Shown piece after piece: positions 8,352-16,923 of a DNA stretch of 64,000 nt. Every line of letters starts with the position of its first letter. The first letter of the stretch is position 1. The stretch is taken from NCBI RefSeq assembly GCF_042652965.1, contig NZ_JBHSHL010000022.1, positions 124,001 through 188,000 of the forward strand. The letters are read 5' to 3'. The notes under the pieces are model-generated. The model was not told the origin of the DNA and did not search any database. It saw only the letters and a list, made by a program, of their open reading frames with translations. Position numbers and translations under genes: made by a program. Source of the stretch: Filifactor villosus. Its GTDB lineage: Bacteria > Bacillota > Clostridia > Peptostreptococcales > Filifactoraceae.

Positions 8352-9149
8352 ATGAATCAGGATTTAATTGAAAAAATGCTGGACGTGGGTCTGAACCGAT
8401 ACGAATCCAAGGCCTATCTTTCGCTTCTTCAAAACCGTTCGGTTACGGCATACGAAATAGCTAAGATATCGGGAGTTCCTCAGTCCAAGATCTACGAGAC
8501 CATGGAGCGACTGCTCAAGAAAAACCTCGTGAACGTCGTCGATGACAACCCGGTAAAATACATTGCCCTCAATATGGACAACTATATCGACAACTATCGC
8601 AAAAACATCGGAGAATCCATAGCCTTTATCAAAGAAGGGATAGAAGAGATCAGCCCCAAAAGAAAGGTATCCCACCTCCTGCATATCACGGGCAGGGACA
8701 ACGTGGATCAGCAGCTTCGGACCATGCTCGGCAAGGTAAAGGAGTTTGCCTATCTCGAGATCTGGGACACGGACTACGAAGAGATCTATCGGGATGTGGA
8801 AAAACTGGTCGATGCGGGTAAGGAAGTCGTCATCGTCCTTTATGGAGAAGTCAAAAAAGAAGTCGGCAAGGTATACCATCATGAGATGGAAGGACTCTTG
8901 AATCAAAAGAGGAGCCTCGGCAGATGGATGACCCTTGTTGTGGACGGCAAAGAATCTCTGTTTTCGATCGAAAACGACGAAGGTGTACAGGGTATATGGA
9001 CGGAGAACGAAAGTTTTATGGTCATGGCGGAGGCCTTTATTGCCCACGATATTTTTCTGGCGGAGATCTACAAACGGTATCGTGAAGATTTGGACAGGGA
9101 CTTCGGCCCCAATCTTCAAAAAATCAGGGAACATATTAAAATCAGGTAA
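8352..9149 (+). CDS. TrmB-family transcriptional regulator
   Basis: A 265-residue DNA-binding protein. The N-terminal winged helix (LNRYESKAYLSLLQNRSVTAYEIAKISGVPQSKIYETMERL) is the TrmB/PF01978 type. The C-terminal part fits a sugar- or effector-sensing TrmB domain. TAGGAG precedes the ATG at 8352; an open frame extends 29 codons upstream but without a ribosome site. Its place after arcB-arcC and before an HPr-like gene suggests it controls one of these, which is inference. Confidence 0.8.
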   Translation: MNQDLIEKMLDVGLNRYESKAYLSLLQNRSVTAYEIAKISGVPQSKIYETMERLLKKNLVNVVDDNPVKYIALNMDNYIDNYRKNIGESIAFIKEGIEEISPKRKVSHLLHITGRDNVDQQLRTMLGKVKEFAYLEIWDTDYEEIYRDVEKLVDAGKEVVIVLYGEVKKEVGKVYHHEMEGLLNQKRSLGRWMTLVVDGKESLFSIENDEGVQGIWTENESFMVMAEAFIAHDIFLAEIYKRYREDLDRDFGPNLQKIREHIKIR

Positions 9150-9204
9150 AGTGGGAAAACAAAGAAAATTATGGCGATATCTTGATATCGAAAGAAAGTA
9201 AAGG

Positions 9205-9495
9205 ATGGCGAGAAATCTTATGTATCAAAAAACAGTGATCGTTGTCAGTGATTCAAGTTTACATGCCAGGCCTGCTTCGGAGTTTGTAAGATTGGCATCG
9301 ACCTTTCGCTCGGAGTTGTTCGTTGAACTCCCGGGCAAAAAAATCAACGCCAAAAGCATCATAGGGGTTTTGTCTGCGGGTATCGGAAACGGTGTGGAAG
9401 TAGTCATTACAGGAGAGGGAATTGACAGTAAAGAGGCGGTCGAGAGACTGTGTAGATTTTTGAGTGAGGAACTGCAAGAAATGGACAGGTATTGA
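9205..9495 (+). CDS. HPr-family phosphocarrier protein
   Basis: A 96-residue protein (91 if it starts at the ATG at 9220). It has the phosphorylatable His in SSLHARPASEFV and the regulatory Ser in NAKSIIGVLSAG, both at the spacing seen in HPr. HPr carries phosphate from enzyme I to sugar-specific PTS permeases and, through Ser-P, takes part in catabolite repression. The usual family start matches MYQKTVIVVS at 9220, whereas AAGG lies too close to the ATG at 9205; the true start is uncertain. No enzyme I or PTS permease lies nearby, so it could be a regulatory paralogue. Confidence 0.88.
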   Translation: MARNLMYQKTVIVVSDSSLHARPASEFVRLASTFRSELFVELPGKKINAKSIIGVLSAGIGNGVEVVITGEGIDSKEAVERLCRFLSEELQEMDRY

Positions 9496-9700
9496 AGTAC
9501 CGGCGATGGAAAGGAACTGCCGAACAAAGATATAGACCGCTGTTGTTTTACAAGCTACAGAAAGATTGTGAAATAATGGCGTTCAACAACCTTTTTCGTG
9601 CAGGAGCGGTATCGGAGCGTTTCTTCGAAGTATCCACGACAGTCCAAACAGTATAAGCAAGTTCAAACGGATCGGCAGGCAATCATGTATGATCGTGGAA

Positions 9701-9812
9701 TACGATTCTCCGATAGAGGTAGGGATAGTTCTGTTTTTCGACCGCGAAAAACGGTTTTATCTTCTATGGACCACAGATCGTTTGTATCCACAACTCAAAG
9801 GAGGATAGTATA
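9701..9812 (+). repeat. Family A repeat, copy 1
   Basis: A ~112-bp imperfect palindrome that opens CGATTCTCCGATAGAGGTA and ends ACTCAAAGGAGGATAGTAT. It matches the consensus best seen at 27028 and 63323 and is in the same orientation as those copies. Confidence 0.8.
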
Positions 9813-9846
9813 AGACAGCGGATAAACGCAAAAGGACCGAGAACCG

Positions 9847-9885
9847 GGGAGGAAGAGATGGGAAAGTCTCGTCCTCCCTGTTTTA
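9847..9885 (+). terminator. Terminator-like hairpin
   Basis: GGGAGGAAGAGA pairs with TCTCGTCCTCCC (one mismatch, 8-nt loop) and is followed by TGTTTTA. It could end any read-through from the HPr gene. Confidence 0.6.
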
Positions 9886-10004
9886 TTGGAGCTGAAATAT
9901 ATGAGGACGCCGTATGGTCCGTACTTTTGCGACAACCAAAGGGATTATAGGAAGTAATCTGTCTTGCACTAATAAACATTTAATCAAAACTTATTATCAA
10001 AGTA

Positions 10005-10033
10005 TTGACAAAAATTATCAAAAATATTAGAAT
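10005..10033 (+). promoter_or_regulatory. Promoter upstream of the 10.3-kb secreted-protein gene
   Basis: TTGACA, 17-nt spacer, TAGAAT. The nearest start codon is about 300 nt downstream, giving an unusually long 5' leader (about 10040-10336). Confidence 0.75.
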
Positions 10034-10336
10034 ATTTAGCAAGTAGAACCTTCTTATACGAAGAGAGCTTCTACATAAAACCCTGTATTGAATGATACGG
10101 GGGAGAGAAGGGAGGCAAGAGAACGGCCTGACAACAAGGCGGGGAGGACTTTGGGGACATCATAGCTGCCACATAGGGAAAAAGAAGTTCGAAATACCGC
10201 CGTCGTTCGATGCTTTTGCGTTCTCTGCTCATTCAAAACCATCGGTGTAGGAATGGAGTAACGAGGATATGTTGAATAAATCCGAACTATGGGTTTGCTT
10301 GAGTACAACAGATTCGATTATATGGAGGAGGATATT

Positions 10337-11212
10337 ATGAAGAATAAAAAGAAGTTCCTCAGTCTGCTCTTACTTCTACTGCTGATCGCTCCTAAGAGTT
10401 TTGCGGAGATGATCCCGACTCCGGGTACCTACTATCCCGATTTTATCAGGGAACAGTATGATATCGGCAAGGATGTGCCGATCCGCCTTAAGATCCAAAA
10501 ATATCATATCATCTATACGGATCCCTACGGCCCCTACGTGGAAGACGGAAGGCTGATGGTATCGATAAAGACGGTCGAGGATCTGCTCGGAGGAAGGGTG
10601 ATCCACAAAAAGGGAGAGAAGAAGGCGAAGATCGAACTCTACGGAACGACAATAGAAGTGGAAGCCGGTTCCGATAAGATCAAGGTCAACGGCAAGACGG
10701 AGCCTATCTCCAAGAAGGTACGAGCATATAGGAACACCCTTCTGATCCCTCTGCGAATGATCTTGGATCATACGAATATCAGGTATAACTATGACAACAA
10801 GTACCATCAACTCCATATCACGGATGAGAGGACATCGATCCAAGACATCGTAAAAAATGTACAGATAGGAAATGGAAATAAGAAGGAAGATCATGCGATC
10901 AAGTTGATCAAGTACGGCTTTCGACGAGGAGAGGCGGTCAACCGCATCGTAGGCATCAATGTATCGGGTAGGACCCTGCGTAAGGGAGAGTCCGAGATAA
11001 GATCTCAAATTGTACACTATAAGAGAGAGGGCGGATTGGAGAAAGAGTTTACCTTTGAAAGTGATAATTACAGCAGGGGTACACATGAGGACCTGCCAGC
11101 CGTTAAAAACGGCGGTCAAATAAGCAGAGAGTTGACGCTCGGAGATTATTTTAAAAATGATGTGGCCTATATCTTTGTAACGGGAAGGATAGATCCTTTT
11201 TTTGAGGATTAG
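10337..11212 (+). CDS. Secreted copper-amine-oxidase-N-like domain protein
   Basis: A 291-residue exported protein. The signal peptide MKNKKKFLSLLLLLLLIAPKS ends at FAEM. A CuAO-N-like region follows (VEDGRLMVSIKTVEDLLGG ... TIEVEAGSDKIKVNGKTEPISKKV ... LLIPLRMILDHTNIRYNYD), which is the pattern of PF07833. The last third is unrecognised. GGAGGAGG precedes the ATG at 10337; the frame stays open 16 codons further up without a better site. Two similar proteins occur at 21.3 and 27.2 kb. Such domains are common in Clostridia surface proteins and need not bind copper. Confidence 0.75.
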   Translation: MKNKKKFLSLLLLLLLIAPKSFAEMIPTPGTYYPDFIREQYDIGKDVPIRLKIQKYHIIYTDPYGPYVEDGRLMVSIKTVEDLLGGRVIHKKGEKKAKIELYGTTIEVEAGSDKIKVNGKTEPISKKVRAYRNTLLIPLRMILDHTNIRYNYDNKYHQLHITDERTSIQDIVKNVQIGNGNKKEDHAIKLIKYGFRRGEAVNRIVGINVSGRTLRKGESEIRSQIVHYKREGGLEKEFTFESDNYSRGTHEDLPAVKNGGQISRELTLGDYFKNDVAYIFVTGRIDPFFED

Positions 11213-11292
11213 GAGAGAGACTTTTTGAAAGATAGGCGGGTAAAGTTCAAGACGTAACACCTTGGAGGGATTCGGAGATTTCCAGGGTGTTA

Positions 11293-11436
11293 GGGAAACA
11301 CCGAACAAGGGCAAACTTTCGATTTTTCTTCGAGGTTATAAAATACAAAAGTTTGTCATATCAATGTTTTCAAGAGTTTTATTCTTCATACAAAATTGAT
11401 TTTAGGTTTATTTCCGGAATTGTGCGGTATGTCCTT
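11293..11436 (-). repeat. Family B repeat, copy (reverse)
   Basis: Starts GGGAAACACCGAACAAGGGC and ends GAATTGTGCGGTATGTCC, with terminal inverted GGAAACACCGCA-type ends. About 144 bp, opposite orientation to the 39.6-kb copy. Confidence 0.8.
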
Positions 11437-11469
11437 AGGTTTATATTTGAGAAGGCGGAACGGTATGTC

Positions 11470-11580
11470 TACTGTTCTTCGATAGAGGTATACTTATATT
11501 TGCTTTGGAGCTATGCAGATCCGTCTTATCTTTTACGGAGTACAAGTCGGCATATCTATTAGTTTAAATGATAATAGCAT
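11470..11580 (+). repeat. Family A repeat, copy 2
   Basis: Opens TACTGTTCTTCGATAGAGGT and ends TGATAATAGCAT. Diverged ~111-bp copy directly after a family B element. Confidence 0.7.
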
Positions 11581-11591
11581 CAGATATGAAA

Positions 11592-11629
11592 CATAGGGAA
11601 ACGATTTTTTACAGTTTCCCCTATTTTAT
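11592..11629 (+). terminator. Terminator-like hairpin before veg
   Basis: ATAGGGAAAC pairs with GTTTCCCCTAT with one bulge and is followed by TTTAT. Confidence 0.6.
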
Positions 11630-11631
11630 GC

Positions 11632-11660
11632 TTGACAACAGCGGGGACTTGATATACAAT
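11632..11660 (+). promoter_or_regulatory. Upstream promoter of veg
   Basis: TTGACA, 17 nt, TACAAT. Confidence 0.75.
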
Positions 11661-11674
11661 ATATTATTTAAAAT

Positions 11675-11703
11675 TTGACATTCCTCCTATCAAGTGATAT
11701 AAT
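11675..11703 (+). promoter_or_regulatory. Consensus promoter of veg
   Basis: TTGACA, 17 nt, TATAAT, a perfect consensus. With the one at 11632 it makes a tandem strong pair, in keeping with the high expression known for veg. Confidence 0.9.
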
Positions 11704-11736
11704 GATGAGGTATCAGTGATGGGAAAGGGTGGTATT

Positions 11737-11997
11737 ATGGCAAGTAAACATACATTGGATGATATTAAGCGTGGCCTGGAGAAACACCTTGGAAAAGACA
11801 TCGTTGTTAGAGCAAACAAAGGAAGGAAAAAGATCGTGACCAGGGAGGGTGTCTTGGAGTGTACCTACCCGAGCGTGTTTGTGGTTGCATATTCGGACGG
11901 AGATGATCGTATTACGAGGGTCTCTTACAGTTATGCGGATGTTTTGACCTCGAATGTGCAGTTGACCTTGGTTCGAAACGAGATGAAATACGCTTAG
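11737..11997 (+). CDS. veg: Veg protein
   Basis: An 86-residue cytoplasmic protein matching the Veg/DUF1021 family (DDIKRGLEKHLGKDIVVRANKGRKKIVTREGVLECTYPSVFVV ... YSYADVLTSNVQLTLV). In Bacillus subtilis Veg has been linked to biofilm matrix control and spore formation; the molecular role is unclear. AAAGGGTGG precedes the ATG at 11737; a GTG at 11716 is an alternative start. It keeps the common neighbour relation with ispE. Two consensus promoters lie upstream and a terminator downstream, so it is probably monocistronic and strongly expressed. Confidence 0.9.
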   Translation: MASKHTLDDIKRGLEKHLGKDIVVRANKGRKKIVTREGVLECTYPSVFVVAYSDGDDRITRVSYSYADVLTSNVQLTLVRNEMKYA

Positions 11998-12019
11998 AGA
12001 CCCATAGATAGGGAGCGGA

Positions 12020-12046
12020 AGCTCGGCAGGTTGCCGGGCTTTTTTG
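12020..12046 (+). terminator. Intrinsic terminator after veg
   Basis: AGCTCGGCA pairs with TGCCGGGCT (one G-T) around GGT and is followed by six T. Confidence 0.88.
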
Positions 12047-12084
12047 TATACCGATGCCGGTATGCGTTTTTTTTGTAAATTCAT

Positions 12085-12112
12085 TTGTCTTTTTTCCTTC
12101 TTATAGTATAAT
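12085..12112 (+). promoter_or_regulatory. Promoter of the ispE-ftsH run
   Basis: TTGTCT, 16 nt, TATAAT; lies 125 nt before ispE. Confidence 0.65.
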
Positions 12113-12237
12113 AGTACTGATATTCAAATAAGAAGAGGACATCCCGGGAACGCAAGAAGGGGATCGGAGGGAGGGACTGCGGAGTTTGACTCGACTTACA
12201 TAGCAGTTCGGACCTCGGAGAGGATAAGAATACGGAT

Positions 12238-13140
12238 ATGACGGATGAGAAGAACGGATATATAGATGAGATCGGGGTGGAGGCCTATGCGAAGATCAAC
12301 CTGTCCCTGGATATCGTGGGCAGGCTGGACAACGGATATCATCTGCTCGAGATGTTGTTGCAGAGCATAGACCTGAAGGACGAACTGGTTTTTCGAAGAA
12401 TTCCGCAGGAAGCTGTCGTGCTGAAGGCGGAGAACACGGATCTTCCCACGGACGGAAGAAACATTATTGTAAGAGCGGTGGAGCTTTTTTGTAACGAAAC
12501 GGGACTGCCGCGTGAATACGAGATCTTTTTGCGAAAGAATATCCCTGCGGAGGCCGGGATGGCAGGAGGAAGCGTCAATGCCGCAGCGACCCTGAAGGCG
12601 CTCAACACGATGAACAAAGCCCCCCTCGGAGAAGAGGCTCTTGCCCGCCTTGCTCTGCAACTGGGGGCCGATGTCCCTTTTTGTCTTCGGGGAGGAACGA
12701 TGTGGGCGGAAGGCATCGGAGAAAATTTGACGCCTCTTCCCCCTCTGAGCCTGAAACTGCTGATCGTAAAACCGGACAAGGGAGTATCGACGAAGGAAGC
12801 CTATCGGAACACCGACCTCTCTTCGCTCAAGAACAGGCCCGACAGCGAGGCCTTGCTCGCCGCCGTAAGAGAGGGAAGGCGGAGCGACCTGCCCAAGTAC
12901 ATGGGCAATGTACTCTATCCCTATGCCAATAAATGTGTGCCGCAGATCGGAGAGATCATTCGGGATATGGAGGAGAAGTTCGACTGCTCCAAGGCGATGA
13001 TGACGGGCAGCGGTTCCACGGTGTTCGGTATCTTTGAGAACGGATCTCGAAGGGAAGAGGCAAGGGCTTATTTCGCAAAGAGGTACAAGCAGGTGTTTTT
13101 GGCGGAGACCGTCGATAAATCATTGGATTGGAAGAAGTGA
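12238..13140 (+). CDS. ispE: 4-diphosphocytidyl-2-C-methyl-D-erythritol kinase
   Basis: A 300-residue GHMP kinase that phosphorylates CDP-ME in the non-mevalonate isoprenoid pathway. The N-terminal AYAKINLSLDIVGRLDNGYH, the ATP loop PAEAGMAGGSVNAAATL and the C-terminal MTGSGSTVFGIF are the three family motifs. The length is normal. The ATG at 12238 is weakly supported by GAGAGGATAAG about 15 nt upstream; a GTG just before the EAYAKINL motif is an alternative. The ddl gene follows by 4 nt, so they are co-transcribed. Confidence 0.94.
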   Translation: MTDEKNGYIDEIGVEAYAKINLSLDIVGRLDNGYHLLEMLLQSIDLKDELVFRRIPQEAVVLKAENTDLPTDGRNIIVRAVELFCNETGLPREYEIFLRKNIPAEAGMAGGSVNAAATLKALNTMNKAPLGEEALARLALQLGADVPFCLRGGTMWAEGIGENLTPLPPLSLKLLIVKPDKGVSTKEAYRNTDLSSLKNRPDSEALLAAVREGRRSDLPKYMGNVLYPYANKCVPQIGEIIRDMEEKFDCSKAMMTGSGSTVFGIFENGSRREEARAYFAKRYKQVFLAETVDKSLDWKK

Positions 13141-13144
13141 GACT

Positions 13145-14209
13145 ATGAAGGATAAGATAAAAGTGGGAATTTTGTTCGGCGGACAGTCTGCCGAACACGA
13201 GGTCTCCTGTCGTTCTGCGGAGTTCGTATATCGAAGCATCGACAGGGAGAGGTTTGAGCCTTTTTTGATAGGGATCGACAAGGAAGGCCGATATCATTAT
13301 TTGAAAGGACATGAAGACTCTCTCTTGAACTGCACTTGGACAGAGTATGTCGAGGATGACAGGGTGTGTTTTTCACAGGGAGATCAGGCTTTTTTTATGG
13401 AAACGGGGGGAGAGAAGGTGTTTTTGGACGTAGCTTTCCCCGTTTTGCACGGACCTAACGGAGAAGACGGCAAGTTGCAGGGACTGTTTGAATTTACGGG
13501 ACTTCCCTATGTGGGCTGCAATACGATCTCGTCCGCCATCTGTATGGACAAGGATATGACAAAGAAGCTGATGGCTGCGGAGGGCATTTCTCAAGTGCCT
13601 TATTTCTGCCTGTATGAGGAGGATGAGAACAGCGATGAAGATGTAGCGACACGAGCGTCCGACATCGGCTACCCCGTCTTTGTCAAGCCCTGCAATATGG
13701 GCTCGAGCGTAGGAGTATCCAAGGTCGAAGGGGAGGAAGAACTCTTTGAGGCGATCGCCGAGGCCTTCAAGTACGATGACAAGGTGCTTGTCGAGAAGGG
13801 GCTTGATGTCTTGGAGCTGGAGGTTGCGGCCTTTGGGAAAAGAAACGACTTCAAATTGTCGACCGTAGGTGCCATAAGACCCAACGAGACCTTCTACGAC
13901 TACGAGACCAAGTATTTGACGAATGACGCGGAGTTTGACATCCCGGCTCCCCTGAGTAAAAAAGAGGAAGAGGAGCTCAGAGGGATGGCGAAAAAGGCCT
14001 TTCGTGCAGCGATGTGCTACGGCTTGTCGAGGATCGATTTTTTGATGGACAGGAAGGACAAAAAGATTTATTTCAACGAGATCAATACCCTGCCCGGCTT
14101 TACCGCCATCAGCCTCTATCCGAAACTGATGGAGTTTGACGGAATGGGTCCGATGCAACTAATATCGGGCTTGATTGACTTGGCATTGGAAAGAGGAGGA
14201 AGACTGTAA
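13145..14209 (+). CDS. ddl: D-alanine--D-alanine ligase
   Basis: A 354-residue ATP-grasp enzyme joining two D-Ala for peptidoglycan. It shows GILFGGQSAEHEVSCRSA, the HGPNGEDGKLQGLFEFTGLPYVG motif, VFVKPCNMGSSVGVSKV for ATP binding, and the C-terminal metal site FNEINTLPGFT. I chose the ATG at 13145, 4 nt after ispE; the frame extends upstream within ispE. The stop overlaps murI by one base (TAATG), indicating coupling. The active-site Phe/Tyr that separates D-Ala from D-Lac ligases was not determined. Confidence 0.94.
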   Translation: MKDKIKVGILFGGQSAEHEVSCRSAEFVYRSIDRERFEPFLIGIDKEGRYHYLKGHEDSLLNCTWTEYVEDDRVCFSQGDQAFFMETGGEKVFLDVAFPVLHGPNGEDGKLQGLFEFTGLPYVGCNTISSAICMDKDMTKKLMAAEGISQVPYFCLYEEDENSDEDVATRASDIGYPVFVKPCNMGSSVGVSKVEGEEELFEAIAEAFKYDDKVLVEKGLDVLELEVAAFGKRNDFKLSTVGAIRPNETFYDYETKYLTNDAEFDIPAPLSKKEEEELRGMAKKAFRAAMCYGLSRIDFLMDRKDKKIYFNEINTLPGFTAISLYPKLMEFDGMGPMQLISGLIDLALERGGRL

Positions 14210-15024
14210 TGGGAAGAGAAGCGGATAAGTCGATCGGAGTCTTTGACTCGGGAGTGGGCGGACTTACGATCATCAAGGAGATCATGAAACTGCTTCCGGG
14301 TGAAAACGTCGTTTATTTCGGAGATACGGCTCGTGTTCCCTACGGTCCCAGATCTTCGGAAACGATTACGAAGTACACCTTCCAATCGATCAATTTTTTG
14401 TTGGAACAGGACATCAAGGCGATTGTGATTGCCTGTAATACCGCGAGCGCAAGGAGTTTGAAGAAGGCGCAGGAGAGATACAACATTCCGATCTTGGGAG
14501 TGATCAAACCGGGGGCGAAGGCCGCCGTCGAATCGACCCTCAACAATAGGATCGGAGTGATAGGAACGGAAGGAACGATCAATTCCAACGCTTATACGAT
14601 GGAGATGAGTGAGCTTGATGCCGGGGTCTCTATTTTTACAAGGGCCTGCCCCCTTTTTGTTCCCATTGTGGAGGAGGGGTGGTCGAATACGGATGTTGCC
14701 AAATTGACGGCGCAGGCCTATCTGAGCGAGTTCAACGAGAGGGACATCGATACGCTTGTCTTGGGCTGTACCCATTATCCCTTGCTTGAGGAGACCATAG
14801 GCAAGGTTCTCAAGAAACCCATCCGCCTCGTCAATCCGGCGATAGAGACCGCCCGTGCGCTCAAGGAGATGCTCGAGGATCGAGGTTTGCTCAGAGAAGG
14901 CGGAAGAGAAGGCAGTTACAAGTATTTTGTTTCGGACAGACCGAACAATTTCTCAAAAGTTGGAGAACGTTTTTTAAACAGAGAGATAAGGGGTATATCT
15001 TTGATAGAGATACAGAGGTATTGA
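14209..15024 (+). CDS. murI: Glutamate racemase
   Basis: A 271-residue enzyme making D-glutamate for peptidoglycan. The catalytic Cys pair is in VIACNTASAR and VLGCTHYPLL; the N-terminal GVFDSGVGGLT and YFGDTARVPYGPRS loops are typical. It sits between ddl and a DUF1934 gene, so two cell-wall precursor genes are linked. The final ~40 residues (YKYFVSDRPNNFSKVGERFLN) match the family's usual C-terminal helix. Confidence 0.95.
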   Translation: MGREADKSIGVFDSGVGGLTIIKEIMKLLPGENVVYFGDTARVPYGPRSSETITKYTFQSINFLLEQDIKAIVIACNTASARSLKKAQERYNIPILGVIKPGAKAAVESTLNNRIGVIGTEGTINSNAYTMEMSELDAGVSIFTRACPLFVPIVEEGWSNTDVAKLTAQAYLSEFNERDIDTLVLGCTHYPLLEETIGKVLKKPIRLVNPAIETARALKEMLEDRGLLREGGREGSYKYFVSDRPNNFSKVGERFLNREIRGISLIEIQRY

Positions 15025-15053
15025 TTTTTCTTCGGTTGGAAAGGAGAATACGA

Positions 15054-15482
15054 TTGCAGGATACGTTGATACAGATCACAACCATGCAATGGAACAGTGA
15101 TACCAAGGAAGAGGAGAGTATTCAACTGACTACGGAAGGTCAGTACACCTTCAAGAAAGACCATCTTTATCTGGTCTATCAGGAGTCCGAGCTTTCGGGG
15201 ATGAAGGGGACGACAACGACGCTGAAGCTCCAAGAGGGCGGGATCGTTTCGTTGCGACGCTACGGAGTCTCCAATATGGATATGGTCTTTACCGAAGGGA
15301 AGAGATTCAAGACGATGTACCACACTCCCTACGGAGATGTACCGATGGAGATCTTGACGAAAAACATCGAGTGCGAAGTGAGCAAAGAACCGTTTTCGGC
15401 AAAGGTTACCATCGAATATGACATCTGTGTGAAGAATTTGTTTGACGGAAAAAACAAGATGACCATCATTGCCAAAAAATAA
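15054..15482 (+). CDS. DUF1934 (YwiB-like) beta-barrel protein
   Basis: A 142-residue cytoplasmic protein that matches DUF1934/YwiB (LIQITTMQWN ... EEESIQLTTEGQYTFKKDHLYLVYQESELSGMKGTTTTLKL), a calycin-like family of unknown role. I place the start at TTG 15054 because AAAGGAG lies 6 nt upstream; the frame also opens at 15021, overlapping murI, but without a site. It lies between murI and tilS in a tightly packed run. Confidence 0.8.
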   Translation: MQDTLIQITTMQWNSDTKEEESIQLTTEGQYTFKKDHLYLVYQESELSGMKGTTTTLKLQEGGIVSLRRYGVSNMDMVFTEGKRFKTMYHTPYGDVPMEILTKNIECEVSKEPFSAKVTIEYDICVKNLFDGKNKMTIIAKK

Positions 15483-15503
15483 AAAATTTAAGGAATGAGA
15501 AGA

Positions 15504-16901
15504 ATGTTAATCAATAGGATAGAAAAGACAATAGAAGAGAACCGTCTCTTGTCTGAAGGCGACAAAGTGATCATCGCTTTGTCGGGAGGACCCGACTCCT
15601 TGTTTCTTCTGCATGTTCTGACACAGCTCAGAGAACGTTACAAGCTGACCCTCTATGCGGTGCATTTGAACCATCGCATCAGGGGTTTTGATGCACACAG
15701 GGACGCCCTGTTTTGTGCCGAACTTTGTGATCGAAGAGATATTCCCTTCTTTGTGAGATCCATCGACGTGCCCGAGATGTCGAAGAACTTGAAGATGACG
15801 ATGGAAGAGGCTGCAAGAGAAGCAAGATACAAGCTTTTCTTTGAACTTAAAGAAGAATTGGGTATAAACCGCATCGCAGTGGCTCACAATATGGACGATC
15901 AGGTGGAAACGGTCCTCATGCGTATTATGAGAGGTACGGGGCTTTACGGTCTCAAGGGGATGGACTATCATCTGCCCAACGGACTTATCAGACCCCTGCT
16001 CGATGTGGAAAAAAAGGAGATCCTCGCTTATTTGAAGGAACACGTTCTTTCCTGGTGTGTCGATGAGACAAACGAAGAGGCGGTCTATACACGAAACAAG
16101 ATACGATTGGAACTTTTGCCCCTGATGGAAGAGTTTTCGCCCAAGGTCAAGGAGAGTATATCGAGGATGGCGGCAACGCTCAGAGAGGACGGAAACTACA
16201 TTGAATCGGTGGCGAGTATTCTGTTTGAGGAGAGTTCTTCCCCCGTGTCCGAGAATACGATCAAGGTCGATATCGAAGCCCTGCTTAACCGCCCCCCTGC
16301 AATCAAAAAGAGGGAGGTAAGATATGCGATCCGAAGCGTCCTTCATTCGCTTAAGGGAATTGAAGCGGTACATCTCGACGAAGTCATGGCTTTGGCGGAA
16401 AATCAAAAATCCTATGCAAAGGTGAACCTTCCCGGAGGATTATGGGTATATAAGAAGGGGAATATGCTCTACTTTTCGACCGAAGAATTGAAAGAGCAGG
16501 AACTCAGTTTTTCTTATTCGCTCGGAAGAAACGGCAGAGTCTTTATCTCCGAGATTGGAACGCAGATTACAGCCAAGACTCTGACAAGGGACAAACATCT
16601 CATCCTTCCGACGGGCAAATATACCAAAGCCTTTGATCTCGACAAGATACAAGGAAGTCTCATCGTTCGAAACCGGGAGGTCGGAGATAAGATAAGACCT
16701 ATGGGGCTTGGAGGGACCAAGAAGATCAAAAACATCTTTATCGACGAGAAAATAACCGTAGAAGATAGAGATAAGGTTCCCATCATCACGGACGAGAGGG
16801 GAAATATCATTTGGGTTGTGGGCTTCTGTATCAGCGATGATTTTAAAATAGATGAGACAACACGAAATGTGATTCAAATACATGTAAAGCATAATCAATA
16901 A
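15504..16901 (+). CDS. tilS: tRNA(Ile)-lysidine synthetase
   Basis: A 465-residue enzyme that converts C34 of the CAU tRNA-Ile to lysidine so it reads AUA. The PP-loop IIALSGGPDSLFLLHVL begins near residue 22. VHLNHRIRGFDAHRD and AHNMDDQVETVLMRIMRGTGLYGL follow, and the C-terminal TilS domain includes NREVGDKIRPMGLGGTKKIKNIFID. The ATG at 15504 is favoured by AAGGA 8 nt upstream over the ATG at 15495. ftsH follows directly; the hpt gene that often lies between them in Bacillota is missing. Confidence 0.94.
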   Translation: MLINRIEKTIEENRLLSEGDKVIIALSGGPDSLFLLHVLTQLRERYKLTLYAVHLNHRIRGFDAHRDALFCAELCDRRDIPFFVRSIDVPEMSKNLKMTMEEAAREARYKLFFELKEELGINRIAVAHNMDDQVETVLMRIMRGTGLYGLKGMDYHLPNGLIRPLLDVEKKEILAYLKEHVLSWCVDETNEEAVYTRNKIRLELLPLMEEFSPKVKESISRMAATLREDGNYIESVASILFEESSSPVSENTIKVDIEALLNRPPAIKKREVRYAIRSVLHSLKGIEAVHLDEVMALAENQKSYAKVNLPGGLWVYKKGNMLYFSTEELKEQELSFSYSLGRNGRVFISEIGTQITAKTLTRDKHLILPTGKYTKAFDLDKIQGSLIVRNREVGDKIRPMGLGGTKKIKNIFIDEKITVEDRDKVPIITDERGNIIWVVGFCISDDFKIDETTRNVIQIHVKHNQ

Positions 16902-16923
16902 TTTAGATTGGGGGATTCTGACA

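Larger units (their letters stand above)
9496..10000. other. Gene-free stretch with one family A repeat and a terminator-like hairpin
   Basis: No supported gene. It contains the family A element at 9701-9812 and the hairpin at 9847-9885. Confidence 0.6.

Noticed and set aside
9492..9656. A 54-codon frame starting at TTG overlapping the HPr stop (TTGA)
   Set aside because: The overlap looks like translational coupling, but there is no good ribosome site and no recognisable product; too weak to list as a gene.
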